From: Ligustrum vulgare
Taxonomy: Eukaryota > Streptophyta > Magnoliopsida > Lamiales > Oleaceae
Assembly (NCBI GenBank): GCA_963555705.1
Contig: OY743169.1
Location: forward strand, 52,562,124 to 52,626,123
Direction of reading: 5' to 3'
DNA: 64,000 bases
In this document: positions 1 through 11,749 of the stretch, in pieces
Position numbering within the stretch: position 1 is the first letter of the stretch
How the letters are laid out: the number at the start of each line of letters is the position of its first letter
Made by a program: the position numbers and the translations under genes
Notes under the pieces: generated by a model
The model's input: the letters and a program-made list of their open reading frames with translations, nothing else
Databases searched by the model: none
What the model was told of the DNA's origin: nothing

Positions 1-1680
1 CTTTTATGCACCTAATTGTATTTTTAAAGAATTGTTAGTTAGGGAAATCCATGGAGGAGATTTAATAGGACATTTTTCTATAAAAAGGACTTTGCTTCTA
101 ACCTCCTTAAGTGTCAAATCATCTTGTTTTGAATATGTTAATGGCATGCATGCGTAGTTGCAAGCAAGAGAGACACATGTTTGGTGCTTGATGGGACATT
201 TTGGGATTAAGGGGATCTTAACGTTATTAAGTGAGCATTCTCATTAGCCTAAAATGGAAGTTGATGTTGCATATGTTTATATTTGTAGTAAACAAATCAC
301 TTGCACAAGGGCTAAATCTAAGGTTTTATCTCGAGAATTATACATAACATTGGCCATCCCTAGTCAACCTTGGGTTAATAATTTTATGAATTTTATATTG
401 GGTTTACTTAGATCAAAGAAAGGGAAAGATTCTATTTTTGTGGCGGTTGGTAGGAGTATTAAAATGTCACATTTTATTACATGTCATACGGCAAATGATG
501 CTACCAACATAGCAATTTTTTTCTTTGAGGAATTAGTGCATTTACATGTTGTTCCTAGGGGTATTTTTTCGGGTATAATTGCAAAATTTCTTAATCATCT
601 TTTGAAAATTTCGTGGCGAAGATTTTAAACCAAACCTCTAGTTTTAGTCATTTTTATTTTCCAAAACAATGACCAAACCAAGGTGGTTAATGAATTTTTA
701 AAACAACTCCTTCACACTACCCTTAGAAGTGACCTAAGGAGTGACGAAAATTATCCATCAATTGTTACAATTGCTTATGATCGAAATGTTGATTCCATCA
801 TCGAATTTCCTCCGTTTGAGATTATTTATGATTTTACTCCGTTACCTCTTTTGGATTTGATTCATTGGTTTATTAACGAAAGAGGTAGCCTCGGTGGGGA
901 GAAAAATAAAAAAAGGGTTAAATCCCTTCATGGAAAGGACAAGTTTCAAATTGAAAAGGCAGATGAACAATATACTTCCAACACCAATAAGGATAAAAAG
1001 TGTATCACATTTGATCCAGGTGATTGGATGTGGGTCTATTTTAATAAAGAGCGAGATTTCAATCAAGTTAAATTCAAATTGCTGCTCCGCATTGATGATC
1101 CATTTCAATCCCTTGAGAGGATTAAAGACAATGCCTACAAACTAGACTTATCAGGTGAGTATAAAATTTCAGTTACATTTAATATGTAGGATTTTCTCTT
1201 TTTGTTGTAGGCGGTGATTCTAGGTCAAATCCTTCTCGAGAGGGAGAGGATGATGAGAATCAAGAAAGTCGAACCTCGCTATATTTTCCTGTGGATCCCA
1301 TTACAAGATCATTGGCCAAGGAATTTCATGAAAATGTCTACAAGCAAGCTTCGAGGTTGAAATATTTTCAAGAGGGAGGTGATGATAAGATCCAAGAAAG
1401 TTAAACCTCGATGCGAGTCCTAGTGGGACCCATGACGAGATCCAAGGTCAAGGAGGTTCAAGATTCGATGGTGGGATTCATTCATAAACCATGGAATCAA
1501 GCCCAAAACAGAAGACAAATTCAATGCCAACATCACATATATTGCGATCCCCTAGATCGAGGCTTCAATGACAAGCATCAAGTGTTGGGAGAAGACTCGA
1601 GGCTAGTACAATTGAATGGAAGCCAAAAATCAAATCAAGAGGCGAGTTTGAAAGAAGCAGGTGAAAATTCCACCACGTGA
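1..1680 (+). pseudogene. Degenerate CRM-like Ty3/gypsy integrase and C-terminal tail, cut by window edge
   Basis: Plus-strand translation in several frames follows the integrase of the better-preserved element at 15691-22612. The zinc-binding part (ELLVRE, then GHFSIK) lies near 30-105, the core (SEPWV-like, then MSHFI and LHGVP-like stretches) at 254-628, and the C-terminal part with a GDWMWV-like motif and NAYKLDL at 683-1189. A tail with GPMTRSK follows at 1411-1680. The GHF/GIK region seems to occur twice (near 60-105 and 185-240), which suggests a small internal duplication. Frameshifts and stops separate the pieces, so it cannot encode integrase. The start lies outside the window. Family placement (CRM-type chromovirus) is inferred from similarity to the second element. 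Confidence 0.8.
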
Positions 1681-2050
1681 TCGCATGGTAGAATGACCCT
1701 TGATAACTTAAATAGAATGGTTTCAACTAAACCATGCGATCGCATGGTACAAATCTATAGGTTTTCGTGACTTTTTATTTCTTTTTCGGTTTTTCTTTAA
1801 TCCTTCAATTATTTGTACTATAAATACTCAACACTTCTCAAAAGCTAGATCCAACTTTGTTCATTTGTGAGGCAAGACTCTTTGAAATTAATATCCCTTC
1901 TTTAATCCAGTTTCTCTTTGAAATTTCTTCAACTTCATTTATGGTTATTATTCTTGTATTGTTGTTGAATCCAAGATCTTGGTATTTACTTATTTCTATT
2001 GATTGGGTTAGGGTTTAATCCTTGAAATTTTGTTAGATTAAGTTTGGGTC
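1249..2050 (+). mobile_element. Partial 3' LTR of the CRM-like remnant
   Basis: A purine-rich run (GAGAGGGAGAGGA) just before 1249 looks like a polypurine tract. The following TGATGA is a plausible LTR start, as in the element at 15691-22612, where the LTR also begins inside the coding tail. A TATA-like TATAAATA at 1819-1826 and a T-rich, coding-free stretch after it fit U3/R/U5. A second purine-rich run at 1371-1392 repeats the boundary motif. The 3' end (CA) is not clear because copia sequence begins near 2056, so the limits are approximate. Confidence 0.5.
1731..1748. promoter_or_regulatory. Perfect 18-bp palindrome in LTR U3
   Basis: ACCATGCGATCGCATGGT is its own reverse complement. A half copy (GATCGCATGGTA) starts at 1679 and overlaps the TGA stop of the coding tail at 1678-1680. 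It lies about 70 bp upstream of the TATA-like box at 1819. The related element at 15691-22612 has a different palindrome array in the same position. Function is unknown; a dimer-binding site is one possibility. Confidence 0.5.
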
Positions 2051-2055
2051 AAGAT

Positions 2056-3000
2056 TCATTTATTATCAATTTTAGCTTTCTTAGGTAGATTCAAATTGTT
2101 GTGAAATTTTTGGTCAACATACCCAAGGAGTTCACATCGGTGAGGAAACCTAGAATCCACAAACCCTTTAGGTTGTTCAACATACACATCTTCTTGAAGT
2201 ATTCCATTCAAAAAGACACTCTTGATATTCATTTGATATAGCTTGAATCTTAGGGAATAAGTTATGGCAAGTAGGATTCTAATTGATTCAAGCCTAGCCA
2301 CTGGTGCAAAGGTCCCATCAAAATCTACTCCTTCAACCTGGGATTTACCCTTGAGGAGTTATTTTAGCCTTATTTTTAGTTACTAAACATTGATCATCGG
2401 TCTTATTTTTGAATATCCACTTGGTACCAGCATATGTACTAAATACCACACATCATTTCTGATAAATTGATTCAATTCTTCATGCATTGCATTCAGCCAA
2501 TATTCATCACTACTTTTAAATTTCCAATTAAGATATGTAACTAGTGTGGGTTAGATTGTTTGAACACTCCTATGTAATCTCGTTCTTTCTTTTAAGTCAC
2601 CAAAAATGTTATCTCTAGGATGGTCAGTCTTAACTTTAGAGGATGGTTCCTCGGGATTCAATTGAGTACTACTAGATGATGGTTTCTTAGGAGAAATTTT
2701 CTTATCTCTAGATGAAGGCTCCTTACTTGGACCATCTACCGCTTTAGGAGAGATTTGGAATTCTAATGTAGGATAATCTAAGGATTTAAATTTGATCTTT
2801 TCTTAAAGTGTCTAATTCATCAAAGTGACCCAATGGCTCCCCTAAAAATCATACAAAGTTTATGGATCTTATTACTGCGAGTGTTCAAGAATTGTTAATA
2901 TGAAAGGCTCTACTATTATTAGCATAACCTAGATGATGCTTGGATAGTAATCCATGATTCCATGTGAAATATCTAGATGAGTCATCTAATGATTTTTTTT
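2056..3000 (-). pseudogene. Ty1/copia integrase/reverse transcriptase fragment
   Basis: On the minus strand, 2056-2301 reads as copia reverse transcriptase (ARLESIRILLA, then FLNGILQEDVYVEQPKGF). The stretch to about 2560 gives the RT N-terminus (WLNAMHEELNQF). Integrase-like residues (FTWNHGLLSKH) can be read near 2900-2960. Stops and frameshifts break it. Upstream of RT there is a serine-rich linker, as is common in copia polyproteins. It is a dead fragment. Confidence 0.8.
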
Positions 3001-3756
3001 ATCTAACAATGCATCCATGTATTGTTTTATATCTTTCTCTATATACTAACTTCTGAGATAAACTACTTTAAAATAAATAAATGCAACACATACTAGTCTA
3101 ACCCATACAATAATATCGATATCTTGTTATTGCTTTGACTAGGGATAATTTAAGAATAAGTTATTAATAACTTTTATCTCATACTCAAAACATTTTGTGA
3201 CTTACAAGTTACTTAAACTTATTTTATGGATTTCATTATAATAAACTATATAAATAATAATATATATGCCCATTTGAATATAGACCCATTTCATTAATAA
3301 GAGTGTTTATACCAATGACCAAACAAAGTGTGTATCAATATAAAGAAAACCATATAAATTGTATCTAATCGCTCTTGTATCTAATATAGATAGACTTGGT
3401 ATGATCATCGTGTTTATGCTGGGACGATGCCTTTGTCCAAGGATCTACTACATCATCGTCTGTTGGGACTCGTTTTAACTATATGTTATTTTTGCCTATG
3501 ATCTCATGATGAGAGATGATATAGCCTCAATACATGCTCAGATCATTGATGAGACTTAGGTACATTCGCTTGTGCAATAACTCCATCGTTATCACAATAA
3601 AAACTATTGAACCAACAATACTAGAACCAATTCATTTAAGAACTTCTTGATCCAAAGTCTAGACTGCTTCCTTTGCTGCTTTTGAAGCAATTATGTATTC
3701 GACTTTTGTAATTGAATCAACAATAGTAATCTATTTGGAACTTTTCCAATTGAAAG
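3001..3756 (-). pseudogene. Ty1/copia RNase H C-terminus and 3' flank
   Basis: The minus strand from 3756 to about 3390 reads as the end of a copia RNase H domain: VEYI, ASKAAKEAV, REIIG, LKRVPTDD, then DPWTKA. 3001-3390 is AT-rich and holds no coding signal; it is probably the 3' untranslated region or LTR of that copia copy. The RNase H block is cut at 3756 by the Tekay-like insertion and resumes at 13876 after the duplicated GAAAG. A second tandem copy lies at 14489-14782. Confidence 0.75.
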
Positions 3757-3966
3757 TGTGACGCCCCAGGTTCTAATCACCCAACTCGTCACGTCATCGT
3801 CTCGTCTAATTTTTAAATTAATATTAAGCGGAAGAAAATAAAAATTTTTAATTGGCAAGATTTATTTAAATAAATTCAAAATTTGACAAACTTTAAATAT
3901 TCACCAATTTACGGAAATAATATTTGCTAAAACATTTCCAAATAAAGCAAACTGTTCAAAATCCTA
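3757..3966 (-). repeat. Truncated outer LTR of the Tekay-like composite
   Basis: Matches the first about 210 bp (plus-strand sense) of the LTRs at 4493 and 11768, including TGTGACGCCCC. It breaks off after CAAAATC and continues directly into sequence copied from 11237 onward (CTGTTTATCAG). It carries the outer TSD on its left. Confidence 0.85.
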
Positions 3967-4492
3967 AAGTCTGTTTATCAGTTATCTTAAAGCCATGCTC
4001 TATTGCGTCCTCACGTGCGATCCGATAGTATTTTACATGCTCATCTATCTTCTTGTGATGTCCCCTCTTGAATGATAGGTATTTTGAGGCCCATCCATCT
4101 AACTTTCTTGTTTGTTGTCTTGTGAATGGTGCCATGTCTAAAACAATTATACAAAGTCCAGTTAGGGTTCTTTATTGTCTAAGTTCGAGGACAAAATTAT
4201 TATAAAACAATTCTTTAATCAATTACTAGTTATTCTCATTATGCTCAACACTCGTTCTTTCTTTCTATTTCGGATACAAATCTTTCTCTTTCTTCTAAAT
4301 CTCATAAATCATTTAATACATGTATCCGAAAATAAAATAAAATAACATAAACTCATGAACTTCTTTACCTCGGAGTTGGCGAATCGAATGATGGCAGTTG
4401 GCAATTAATAATGTGACTAAATTTTAAAACTTTTCTCTTTTTGAAAATTTTTACCAGTCTAGAGAAACGCAGACTGGCTCTGATACCACGCT
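3967..4492 (-). repeat. Second copy of primer-binding site, leader and start of the extra ORF
   Basis: Nearly identical to 11237-11767. It includes the first 50 or so codons of the extra ORF (MAPFTRQQTRKLDGW...) and the tRNA-iMet-type primer-binding site beside the LTR at 4493. Visible differences are a short C/T-rich length change near 4255-4265 and a few substitutions. It shows that a second element unit was once attached here. Confidence 0.9.
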
Positions 4493-6059
4493 GTGACGCC
4501 CCGGGTTCTAATCACCCGACTCGTCACGTCATCGTCTCGTCTAATTTTTAAAATAATATTAAGCGGAAGAAAATAAAATTTTTTAATTGGCAAGATTTAT
4601 TTAAATAAATTCAAAAATTGACAAACTTTAAATATTCACCAATTTACGGAAATAATATTTCCTAAAACATTTCCAAATAAAGCAAACTGTTCAAAATCTC
4701 AACATTTCTCAAAATGTGATTATTCAATTGAAATAATAATGAAATCTAATTATTCAAATATTAATGCCACATGCTGCCCATCATTCGCCTCCATCTCCGA
4801 TATCTGCAATTGTTGTTAAAAAGGGGTGAGCATTTCAAAAAGAAATACTTAGTAGACTCATCGCCGATTAATAAATTTACATAAAAATTGAACACATAAA
4901 TATGCAATCATATAGTGACAACTTCATCATAATAATAGACTTTCGTAACATAGGGTGTGGGTAGTCTCGTCTCATGCAATAAATGCACATAAGTTATGTC
5001 AAAGCATAACAAAATCATAATCTCGTCTCGTCTCATTCATTTAAAATTCATATAATTTATGGCATGCTCATAACATCAAATATTTCATAAGAAATATAAA
5101 TTCTCGTCTCGTCTTATGCAAATAATGCACATAAGTCACATGAAGCATATAACGTGCAATTAAAATGTAAACAAATTAATGGGGGCGAGTCTACCTTAAT
5201 TCTTTACGAGTGTGGTTGAGCGGGAAAATATAATTCAATTCTCTAGGCCTCCGTACGCCTCGTCTAGCCAAAATAAAATAAAATTTAAATTAGTCTCTTG
5301 AAATTTACAGTTTTGAAATAAAACTAAAGTTTGGGATTAAAATAAATAGTTTTAAAAACTTGGGACTAAAATGGGGTTTTTCGAAAATTAGAGGATTCAT
5401 TTAAAACGCTGCTTAAAATAATCAGGGATTGAAATAAATAGTTTGGAACTTAAGGCTTAAATATATATATATTTAAAACATTTTAGGAACTGAAACAATT
5501 AAAACGATAAATATAAGGACTTAAGAGCAAATTTGAAAAGACAAAGTTATATAAATATATATACTCCTTTCTCTCTCTATGCAACGACAGAGAGAGAGAG
5601 ACGGAGAGTAAGGGGAGGGCGGACGCCCTCTTCTATGGTCGATCGCCGGCGATAATACCGCCGGCGCAGAGTAGCGGCAGCGGGGAAACCTGGGTGAGCA
5701 AGGAAATGGTTGATTGGAAGTTTGTTAGGATGGTGATCATGATTTGTAGAGATATGTGATGAATTTAAAATTTGAATTGTAATTAGGATGATAGACTCAA
5801 ATTTGAAATAAGATTATCTAGAGATTTTATTTGAATAAATAAATAAATAAATGAAATTTGGATTTTTAAAAATATATTTTGAATTTACTGGATGTAAAAT
5901 TAAATTGGACTGAAATTTATTATTTTCAGCTCAAAATTTATAACTCGGCTAAACGACGTACGTAAATTTTAAATAACGGGTTAAATTATAGCGACACGAT
6001 TTTTTAGTAAATAAAATATTTATTTTAAAAATAAATTCCGAAATTTCACGTTCGCTACA
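4493..6059 (-). repeat. 3' LTR of the Tekay-like element (short form)
   Basis: 1567 bp, from TGTGACGCCCC to TTCGCTACA on the plus strand. It is close to the right-hand LTR but lacks about 500 bp present there at 13013-13514. The missing part lies between two copies of GAAATGG, so deletion between short direct repeats is the simplest reading. A short GA-repeat near 5586-5600 is longer in the right LTR. Confidence 0.9.
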
Positions 6060-6072
6060 ACCTTACCCCCTT
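6060..6072 (-). promoter_or_regulatory. Polypurine tract of the Tekay-like element
   Basis: The minus strand reads AAGGGGGTAAGGT immediately before the LTR start TGTAGCG. This is the expected place for plus-strand DNA priming during reverse transcription. Confidence 0.8.
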
Positions 6073-9000
6073 AAAATAATTTCCTCCTCGAAATTAAACT
6101 CACTTGATCTATGATATCAGGATACTTGGTTAAAATCTCGTCTTCTCTTTCCCAAGTAGCCTCATCATCCTTGTGTCTACCCCACTGGACTTTGACTAAG
6201 GAAATTTCTTTGTTTCTTAAGACATGGACTTTTCTTTCTACAATGCACATGGGCGCCTCCTCATAAGACAAATCTTTCTGAACTGAAATTGACTGATAAT
6301 TCACCACATGAGTAGGATCATAAACATACTTTCTTAATAGGGAAACATGGAAAACATTGTGAACCGCTGCAAGCTCGGGTGGCAAAGCCAAACGATATGC
6401 CACGTTCCCTACTTGCTCTAATATCTCAAATGGTCCAATAAATCGAGGTCTTAACTTTCCCCTTTTTCCAAAGCGAAAAGTACCTTTCATTGGGATTACC
6501 TTCAAAAACACTCTCTCCCACTTGAAATTCCAAGTCTTTCCTTCTCTGATCTGCATAACTCTTCTGTCTGTCCTGTGCGGTCTTAATTCGCAGTCTAATC
6601 TTCTCAATAGCCTCAACTGTTCTTGCAATTAATTCTGGTCCCAACAGTTTCTTCTCACCTACTTCATCCCAATAAAGTGGCGATCGACATCGTCGCCCAT
6701 ACAGTGCTTCATATGGTGCCATACCAATAGTAGCCTGAAAACTATTATTGTAGGAAAATTCCACCAATGGTAGATGATTCTCCCAACTACCACTCAAGTC
6801 TAGTACGCAAACTCTAAGCATATCCTCCAGTGTCTGAATAGTACGCTCAGATTGACCGTCTGTCTGCGGATGGTACACAGTACTAAAATTTAATTTAGTA
6901 CCCATTGCAATATGCAAACTCTTCCAAAATCTAGAAGTAAACCTCGGATCTCTATCTGAGATAATGGAAACTGGTACCCCATGAAGTCGAACAATCTCTC
7001 TTACATACAACTGAGCTAAATGATCCATACTAAGAGTCATTCTGACCGGAAGGAAATGAGCTGACTTTGTAAGCCAGTCCACAATAACCCAAATAGCGTC
7101 ATTTCCTTTAACTGATTTTGGTAACCCAGTAACGAAATCCATGGAAATTTTCTCCCATTTCCATTCTGGTATGTCCAAAGGATTCAACAATCCTAACGGT
7201 CTCTGATGATCAGCCTTAACCTGCTGAGAGGTCATGCATCGAGATATAAACCTCGCAATACAACCCTTCATATTTCTCCACCAAAAATTATTGTGTAAAT
7301 CGCGATACATTTTTGTCCCACCAAGGTGACCTGCGTAAGGTGCTGAATGAGCTTCAGTTAAAATCTCCTTCCTGATCTATTCATCCTTCGGCACACAAAT
7401 ACGACCTCTGAACATAAGTGCATTATCAGAGGCAATCTCAAAACCTATCCTCCTGCTAGTCCCAACTTCAGATCTGATTTTCTCCAAAAATTTATCACCT
7501 CCCTGAGCTGTCATAATTCGATCCTTCAAATCTGCTTTAACAGTCAGATTTGTCAATCTGCCAGACCCTCGAATTGATGGGGCTTGCACTTCAATTTTCA
7601 AATCCTGAAAGTCTCGAATTAACTGGTCTTGTGTTGTCCCCAAAACTGACAACTGGTCAACGTTCTTCCTGCTCAAAGCATCTGCAACCTTATTTGCTTT
7701 ACCCGGATGGTAAAGAATAGTGCAGTCATAATCTTTCACGAGCTCTAGCCATCGATGCTGCCTCATATTTAATTCCTTCTGAGTAAAGAAATACTTGAGA
7801 CTCTTGTGATCGGTGTAAATCTCACATTTACTCCCGTACAGATAGTGTCTCCAGATCTTTAAAGCATGCACTACAGCTGCAAGCTCTAGATCATGCGTCG
7901 GGTAATTCTTCTCATATGGCTTCAACTGTCTTGAAGCATATGCTATTACTTTTCCATTCTGCATCAATACACAACCCAATCCATGCTTGGATGCATCAAT
8001 GTAAATAACATAACCATCCGACCCATTCGGTATAGTCAATACTGGTGCTGATACAAGTCTATTCTTCAGTTCTTGGAAACTTTGTTCACACTGACTAGTC
8101 CACTGGAACTTAATTCCCTTCCTAGTTAACTGTGTCATAGGACCTTCTATTTTGGAAAAGCCTTCTATAAATCGTCGATAGTATCTTGCTAACCCAAGAA
8201 AACTTCTCACATCTCCAACATTGGCAGGTGTTGGCCAATTCTTTACAACTTCAACTTTAGAAGGATCAACTTCAATACCATTTACTGTAACAACATGACC
8301 TAGGAAGGCTACCCTTTCAAACCAAAATTCACATTTCTTGAATTTGGCGTACAACTTTTCTACTCTCAGGGTTTCCAATACTATCCTTAAGTGCTCTTCA
8401 TGCTATTCAGAATCCCTTGAGTAAATCAGTATGTCATCAATAAAAACGATAACAAATTTATCAAGATACTGATGAAAGACTCTATTCATCAAATCCATAA
8501 ACACTGCGGGTGCATTCGTGAGACCAAATGGCATTACTATGTACTCATAATGCCCATCTCGTGTCCTAAACGCGGTTTTTGGTACATCAGTTGGTTTAAT
8601 CTTTAACTGATGATAGCCAGATCTCAAATCAATCTTCGAGAATATAGCTGTACCTTTTAACTGATCAAATAAGTCTTCTATCCTGGGAAGAGGACACTTA
8701 TTCTTTATTGTCAATTTGTTCAGCTCTCTGTAATCAATACGCATCCTCATGCTTCCATCCTTCTTCTACACAAACAACACAGGTGCTCCCCATGGAGATA
8801 TACTCGGTCTGATAAAACCCTTTTCTAACAATTCCTCTAGCCGAACCTTCAATTCCTGCAACTCCTTTGGTGCCATACGATATGGAGCTTTAGATACCGG
8901 GGTAGCTCCTGGTACCAAATCAATGGTGAATTCCACTTGTCTATCAGGCGGTGTACCTGGTAGATCATCTGGAAAAACATCACCATATTCACATACTACT

Positions 9001-9490
9001 GGCACCGACTCCAAAGTGATCTCCTCTGGTGGTTTGTCTTGAAGACTAACCAAGTAGCCCTGACAATTGCCCTTGGCGAATAACTTCTCGGCTTGCAAAG
9101 CTGATACAAGACGGGGAAGAGCCTTAATCTTCGTCCCATAAAATCTAAATACTTCTTCACCACCTTTGCGAAAAATAATCTCCTTCTCATGGCACATAAT
9201 TGCAGCACGGTTGGTGCTGAGCCAATTCATACCCAGAATAATATCGAAGTCTTTCATTCGAATAATATTCAGGTCTGCTTCCAATAATTGACCATCAAAA
9301 TCAATTTGCACTGCTTTGACTATCTTATCAGTATCAATAGTTCCTCCTGATGGTAAACTAACCTCAAGTATACTACCAGTTTCTTCTCCTATTAAGTTCA
9401 ACCTTTCTAAGCATGTATCAGATATAAATGAGTGTGTGGCTCTCGAGTCTATCAGAACATAGACGGGAATACCAGAAACAGATAATATAC
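6071..9490 (-). pseudogene. Tekay-like protease-RT-RNase H-integrase-chromodomain polyprotein (broken)
   Basis: Minus-strand domains in order: aspartic protease (LIDSRATHSFIS near 9440), RT (YRELN near 8730, FIDDILIYS near 8425), RNase H ([10 protein letters not shown] near 8010, [10 protein letters not shown] near 7815), integrase zinc region and core (MDFVTGLP near 7130, HPQTDGQSERT near 6860), and a C-terminal region ending in a chromodomain-like stretch ([14 protein letters not shown] near 6160). Three in-frame TAG stops lie at 8766-8768, 8403-8405 and 7377-7379, and a frameshift at about 6505-6530. The protease motif normally read DSGATHSF has R for G, which alone should damage activity. 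It is otherwise complete and readable, so decay is recent. Confidence 0.92.
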
Positions 9491-9584
9491 CTGTTATCAT
9501 ATAAGCATGCTTCAAAATAGGAAAGATATACAATGCAGGACAACAATTAGGACATGCATAGGAATACTGAAATAATTAGTATAC
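9491..9584 (-). other. Intron-like 94-nt segment between gag and protease frames
   Basis: On the minus strand it begins GTATAC after CAG, ends in AACAG before GT, is AT-rich, and has a CTAAT branch-point-like motif about 57 nt from its 3' end. It contains the gag stop codon. If removed, the gag frame (DVIAG) joins the protease frame (SVSGIPVYVL) without a break; 94 nt is not a multiple of three, so its presence shifts the frame. Both edges carry CAGGTATA, so an alternative is an insertion with an 8-bp duplication, but I see no terminal inverted repeats. Splicing is inferred, not shown. Confidence 0.5.
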
Positions 9585-10617
9585 CTGCGATCACGTCCGA
9601 GTCCTCCGCTGCATCCATGGAAAATACTCTCGCTTTTCCTTTCCTGTTTTGTTCTGAGTTCCTCTTCTGATTAGAACCTTGTGCTGGAGGAGCACGACAA
9701 TCCCATGCAAAATGGCCCGGATAGCCACATTTATAACAGACTCCCTTACCATAAAGGCACTCTCCCTTGTGCAATTTCTGACACTTAGGGCAGGGTGGAG
9801 TATTATTAGTCACCTGTCCTCCTGGGGGTCCTGAATTCTGTCTCTTATTAAATGATTGATTTTGATTCTGGCTGCGATTCGGCCCTTGCCACTTTCTTTT
9901 CCCTTGATATCTCTGTTCATGATGATGGCCTTGGTTTCCAATATTTACTCCCGCATAGGCTAATGCTTGAGCCTTCTTTACCACTTCTCTATAGGTCGGC
10001 AGCTCGTGCGAACCGACTATCTGTCTAATCTCTGAGCGTAGACCCCTCTCAAACCTGCGCGCCTTCTTAGCCTCCGTCTCCACCAGATGTGGAGCATAGC
10101 ATGACAATTCGTCGAACTTCCTTTCATAATCAGTTATGTCCATATCACCTTGAACCAGGTGTAAAAATTCAGACTCTTTGTGGTCTCTGAGGGCCGGTGG
10201 AAAGAATTTATCTCTAATCTCATTCTTGAACTCCTCCCAAGTTAAAGCTGTCTGTTGTTCCAGAGTCCTTGTTCGGGATGCTGATTCCCACCAAAATCCA
10301 GCCCTACCAATCAGCATAAATTCTGCACAAACAACTTTCTGGTCCTCCGGGCAAGAAATGTGTTTGAAGATTTTCTCAATCGTCTGTAGCCATTCTTCCA
10401 CAGCCAAAGGGTCGTTACCACCGTCAAAAGTAGGTGGACGGTACCTTCTGAATTGCTCAATTATTGGAATTGAGGAACCAGTAGGGGCCTGTCTCAAGTC
10501 CTGAACTGCCTGCAGTAGATCCCTAATGATATTGGCCTGGTTTGGGGGATCCTGCCTTGGAGCAGTCTGACCTTGGTTGGTCTGGTTCGGTGCATCTCTG
10601 ATTAGGCGCCGAGACAT
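9585..10617 (-). CDS. Gag (capsid-nucleocapsid) of the Tekay-like element
   Basis: Open from the ATG at 10617 through 9585, about 344 codons, then reading into a stop inside the adjoining 94-nt segment. The N-terminal half has the Ty3/gypsy capsid pattern (FDGGNDPLAVEEWL, then EEFKNEIRDKFFP and ERKFDEL). The C-terminal half is basic and Q/N-rich, with a CCHC zinc knuckle (CYKCGYPGHFAWDC) that binds the RNA genome. A further cysteine pair (CPKCQKLHKGEC) precedes it. Gag would form the cytoplasmic virus-like particle. No internal stop is seen, unlike pol. Confidence 0.88.
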
Positions 10618-10849
10618 TTTCCTTTATTAAGTAAAACAAATAGGTTTATTATTTCTCGATAGGAAAATATAGACAACAAATCATCTCATATATTCAATCT
10701 TAATAACAATGTCAAACATAGCTCACGACATAGAAATAAATGAATATCTTTATTAATAAATGAAATTCCTTCAATGAGGATACATTATTATTTCAGGAAT
10801 GGGAAAAACTGTTGAAAAGGGAAAAATGCCAAAACAATTATCACTAGTC

Positions 10850-11404
10850 CTATCCCACTAAATATGATTGTTGACAGGGGGTAGTCCAGGGCGTACCAGG
10901 TGTATAATCTGGGGCACCGAGTGAGGCACTTGGTGAACCTGGGGAGTAATCTAGTGATTCTGAAACATAACCTTGTAACCCAGGCGTATAATCGTAGATT
11001 CCTGACTCAGCATCAGATATTTCATTTAACCGATCTCTATTATCGGTTCGGGGTATCATTACTTGTACTGGTGCTGGTACAGGTTCTGGGGTTCGGAAAA
11101 GATCCCAAAGCATTATAAACTCATCACATACTGTTTTAAAGTTCGTGTTTTCTCCCCGGGTCCTTTTTATATCCTCATAAAACTCATTTGCCAACTTACG
11201 CTCATCCTCCGGGAAAGTTGACAAAAAGTGACCACTAGTCTGTTTATCAGTTATCTTAAAGCCATGCTCTATTGCGTCCTCACGTGCGATCCGATAGTAT
11301 TTTACATGCTCATCTATCTTCTTGTGATGTCCCCTCTTGAATGATAGGTATTTTGAGGCCCATCCATCTAACTTTCTTGTTTGTTGTCTTGTGAATGGTG
11401 CCAT
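10850..11404 (-). CDS. Extra ORF upstream of gag, 184 aa, unrecognised
   Basis: I do not recognise this protein. It lies between the primer-binding site and gag, on the coding strand of the element, with an ATG at 11404. The N-terminal 60 or so residues are basic (TRQQTRKLDGW, KRGHHKKIDEH), the middle is charged and probably helical (FPEDERKLANEFYEDIKR), and the C-terminus is acidic, with repeats DYTPG, DYSPGSP and DYTPGTP. There is no signal peptide or membrane segment. The first part recurs, open, at 3976-4135. Extra ORFs are known in some Ty3/gypsy lineages, but usually elsewhere or in Tat/Ogre elements. It could be a real accessory protein or an open leader. Confidence 0.6.
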   Translation of the reverse strand: MAPFTRQQTRKLDGWASKYLSFKRGHHKKIDEHVKYYRIAREDAIEHGFKITDKQTSGHFLSTFPEDERKLANEFYEDIKRTRGENTNFKTVCDEFIMLWDLFRTPEPVPAPVQVMIPRTDNRDRLNEISDAESGIYDYTPGLQGYVSESLDYSPGSPSASLGAPDYTPGTPWTTPCQQSYLVG

Positions 11405-11749
11405 GTCTAAAACAATTATACAAAGTCCAGTTAGGGTTCTTTATTGTCTAAGTTCGAGGAAAAAATTATTATAAAACAATTCTTTAATCAATTACTAGTT
11501 ATTCTCATTATGCTCAACACTCGTTCTTTCTTCTTTCTTTCTATTTCGGATACAAATCTTTCTCTTTCTTCTAAATCTCATAAATCATTTAATACATGTA
11601 TCCGAAAATAAAATAAAATAACATAAACTCATGAACTTCTTTACCTCGGAGTTGGCGGATCGAATGATGGCAGTTGGCAATTAATAATGTGACTAAATTT
11701 TAAAACTTTTCTCTTTTTGAAAATTTTTACCAGTCAACAGAAACGCAGA

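Noticed and set aside
10850..11404. Envelope-like gene
   Set aside because: It lies upstream of gag rather than after pol and has no signal peptide or membrane segment.
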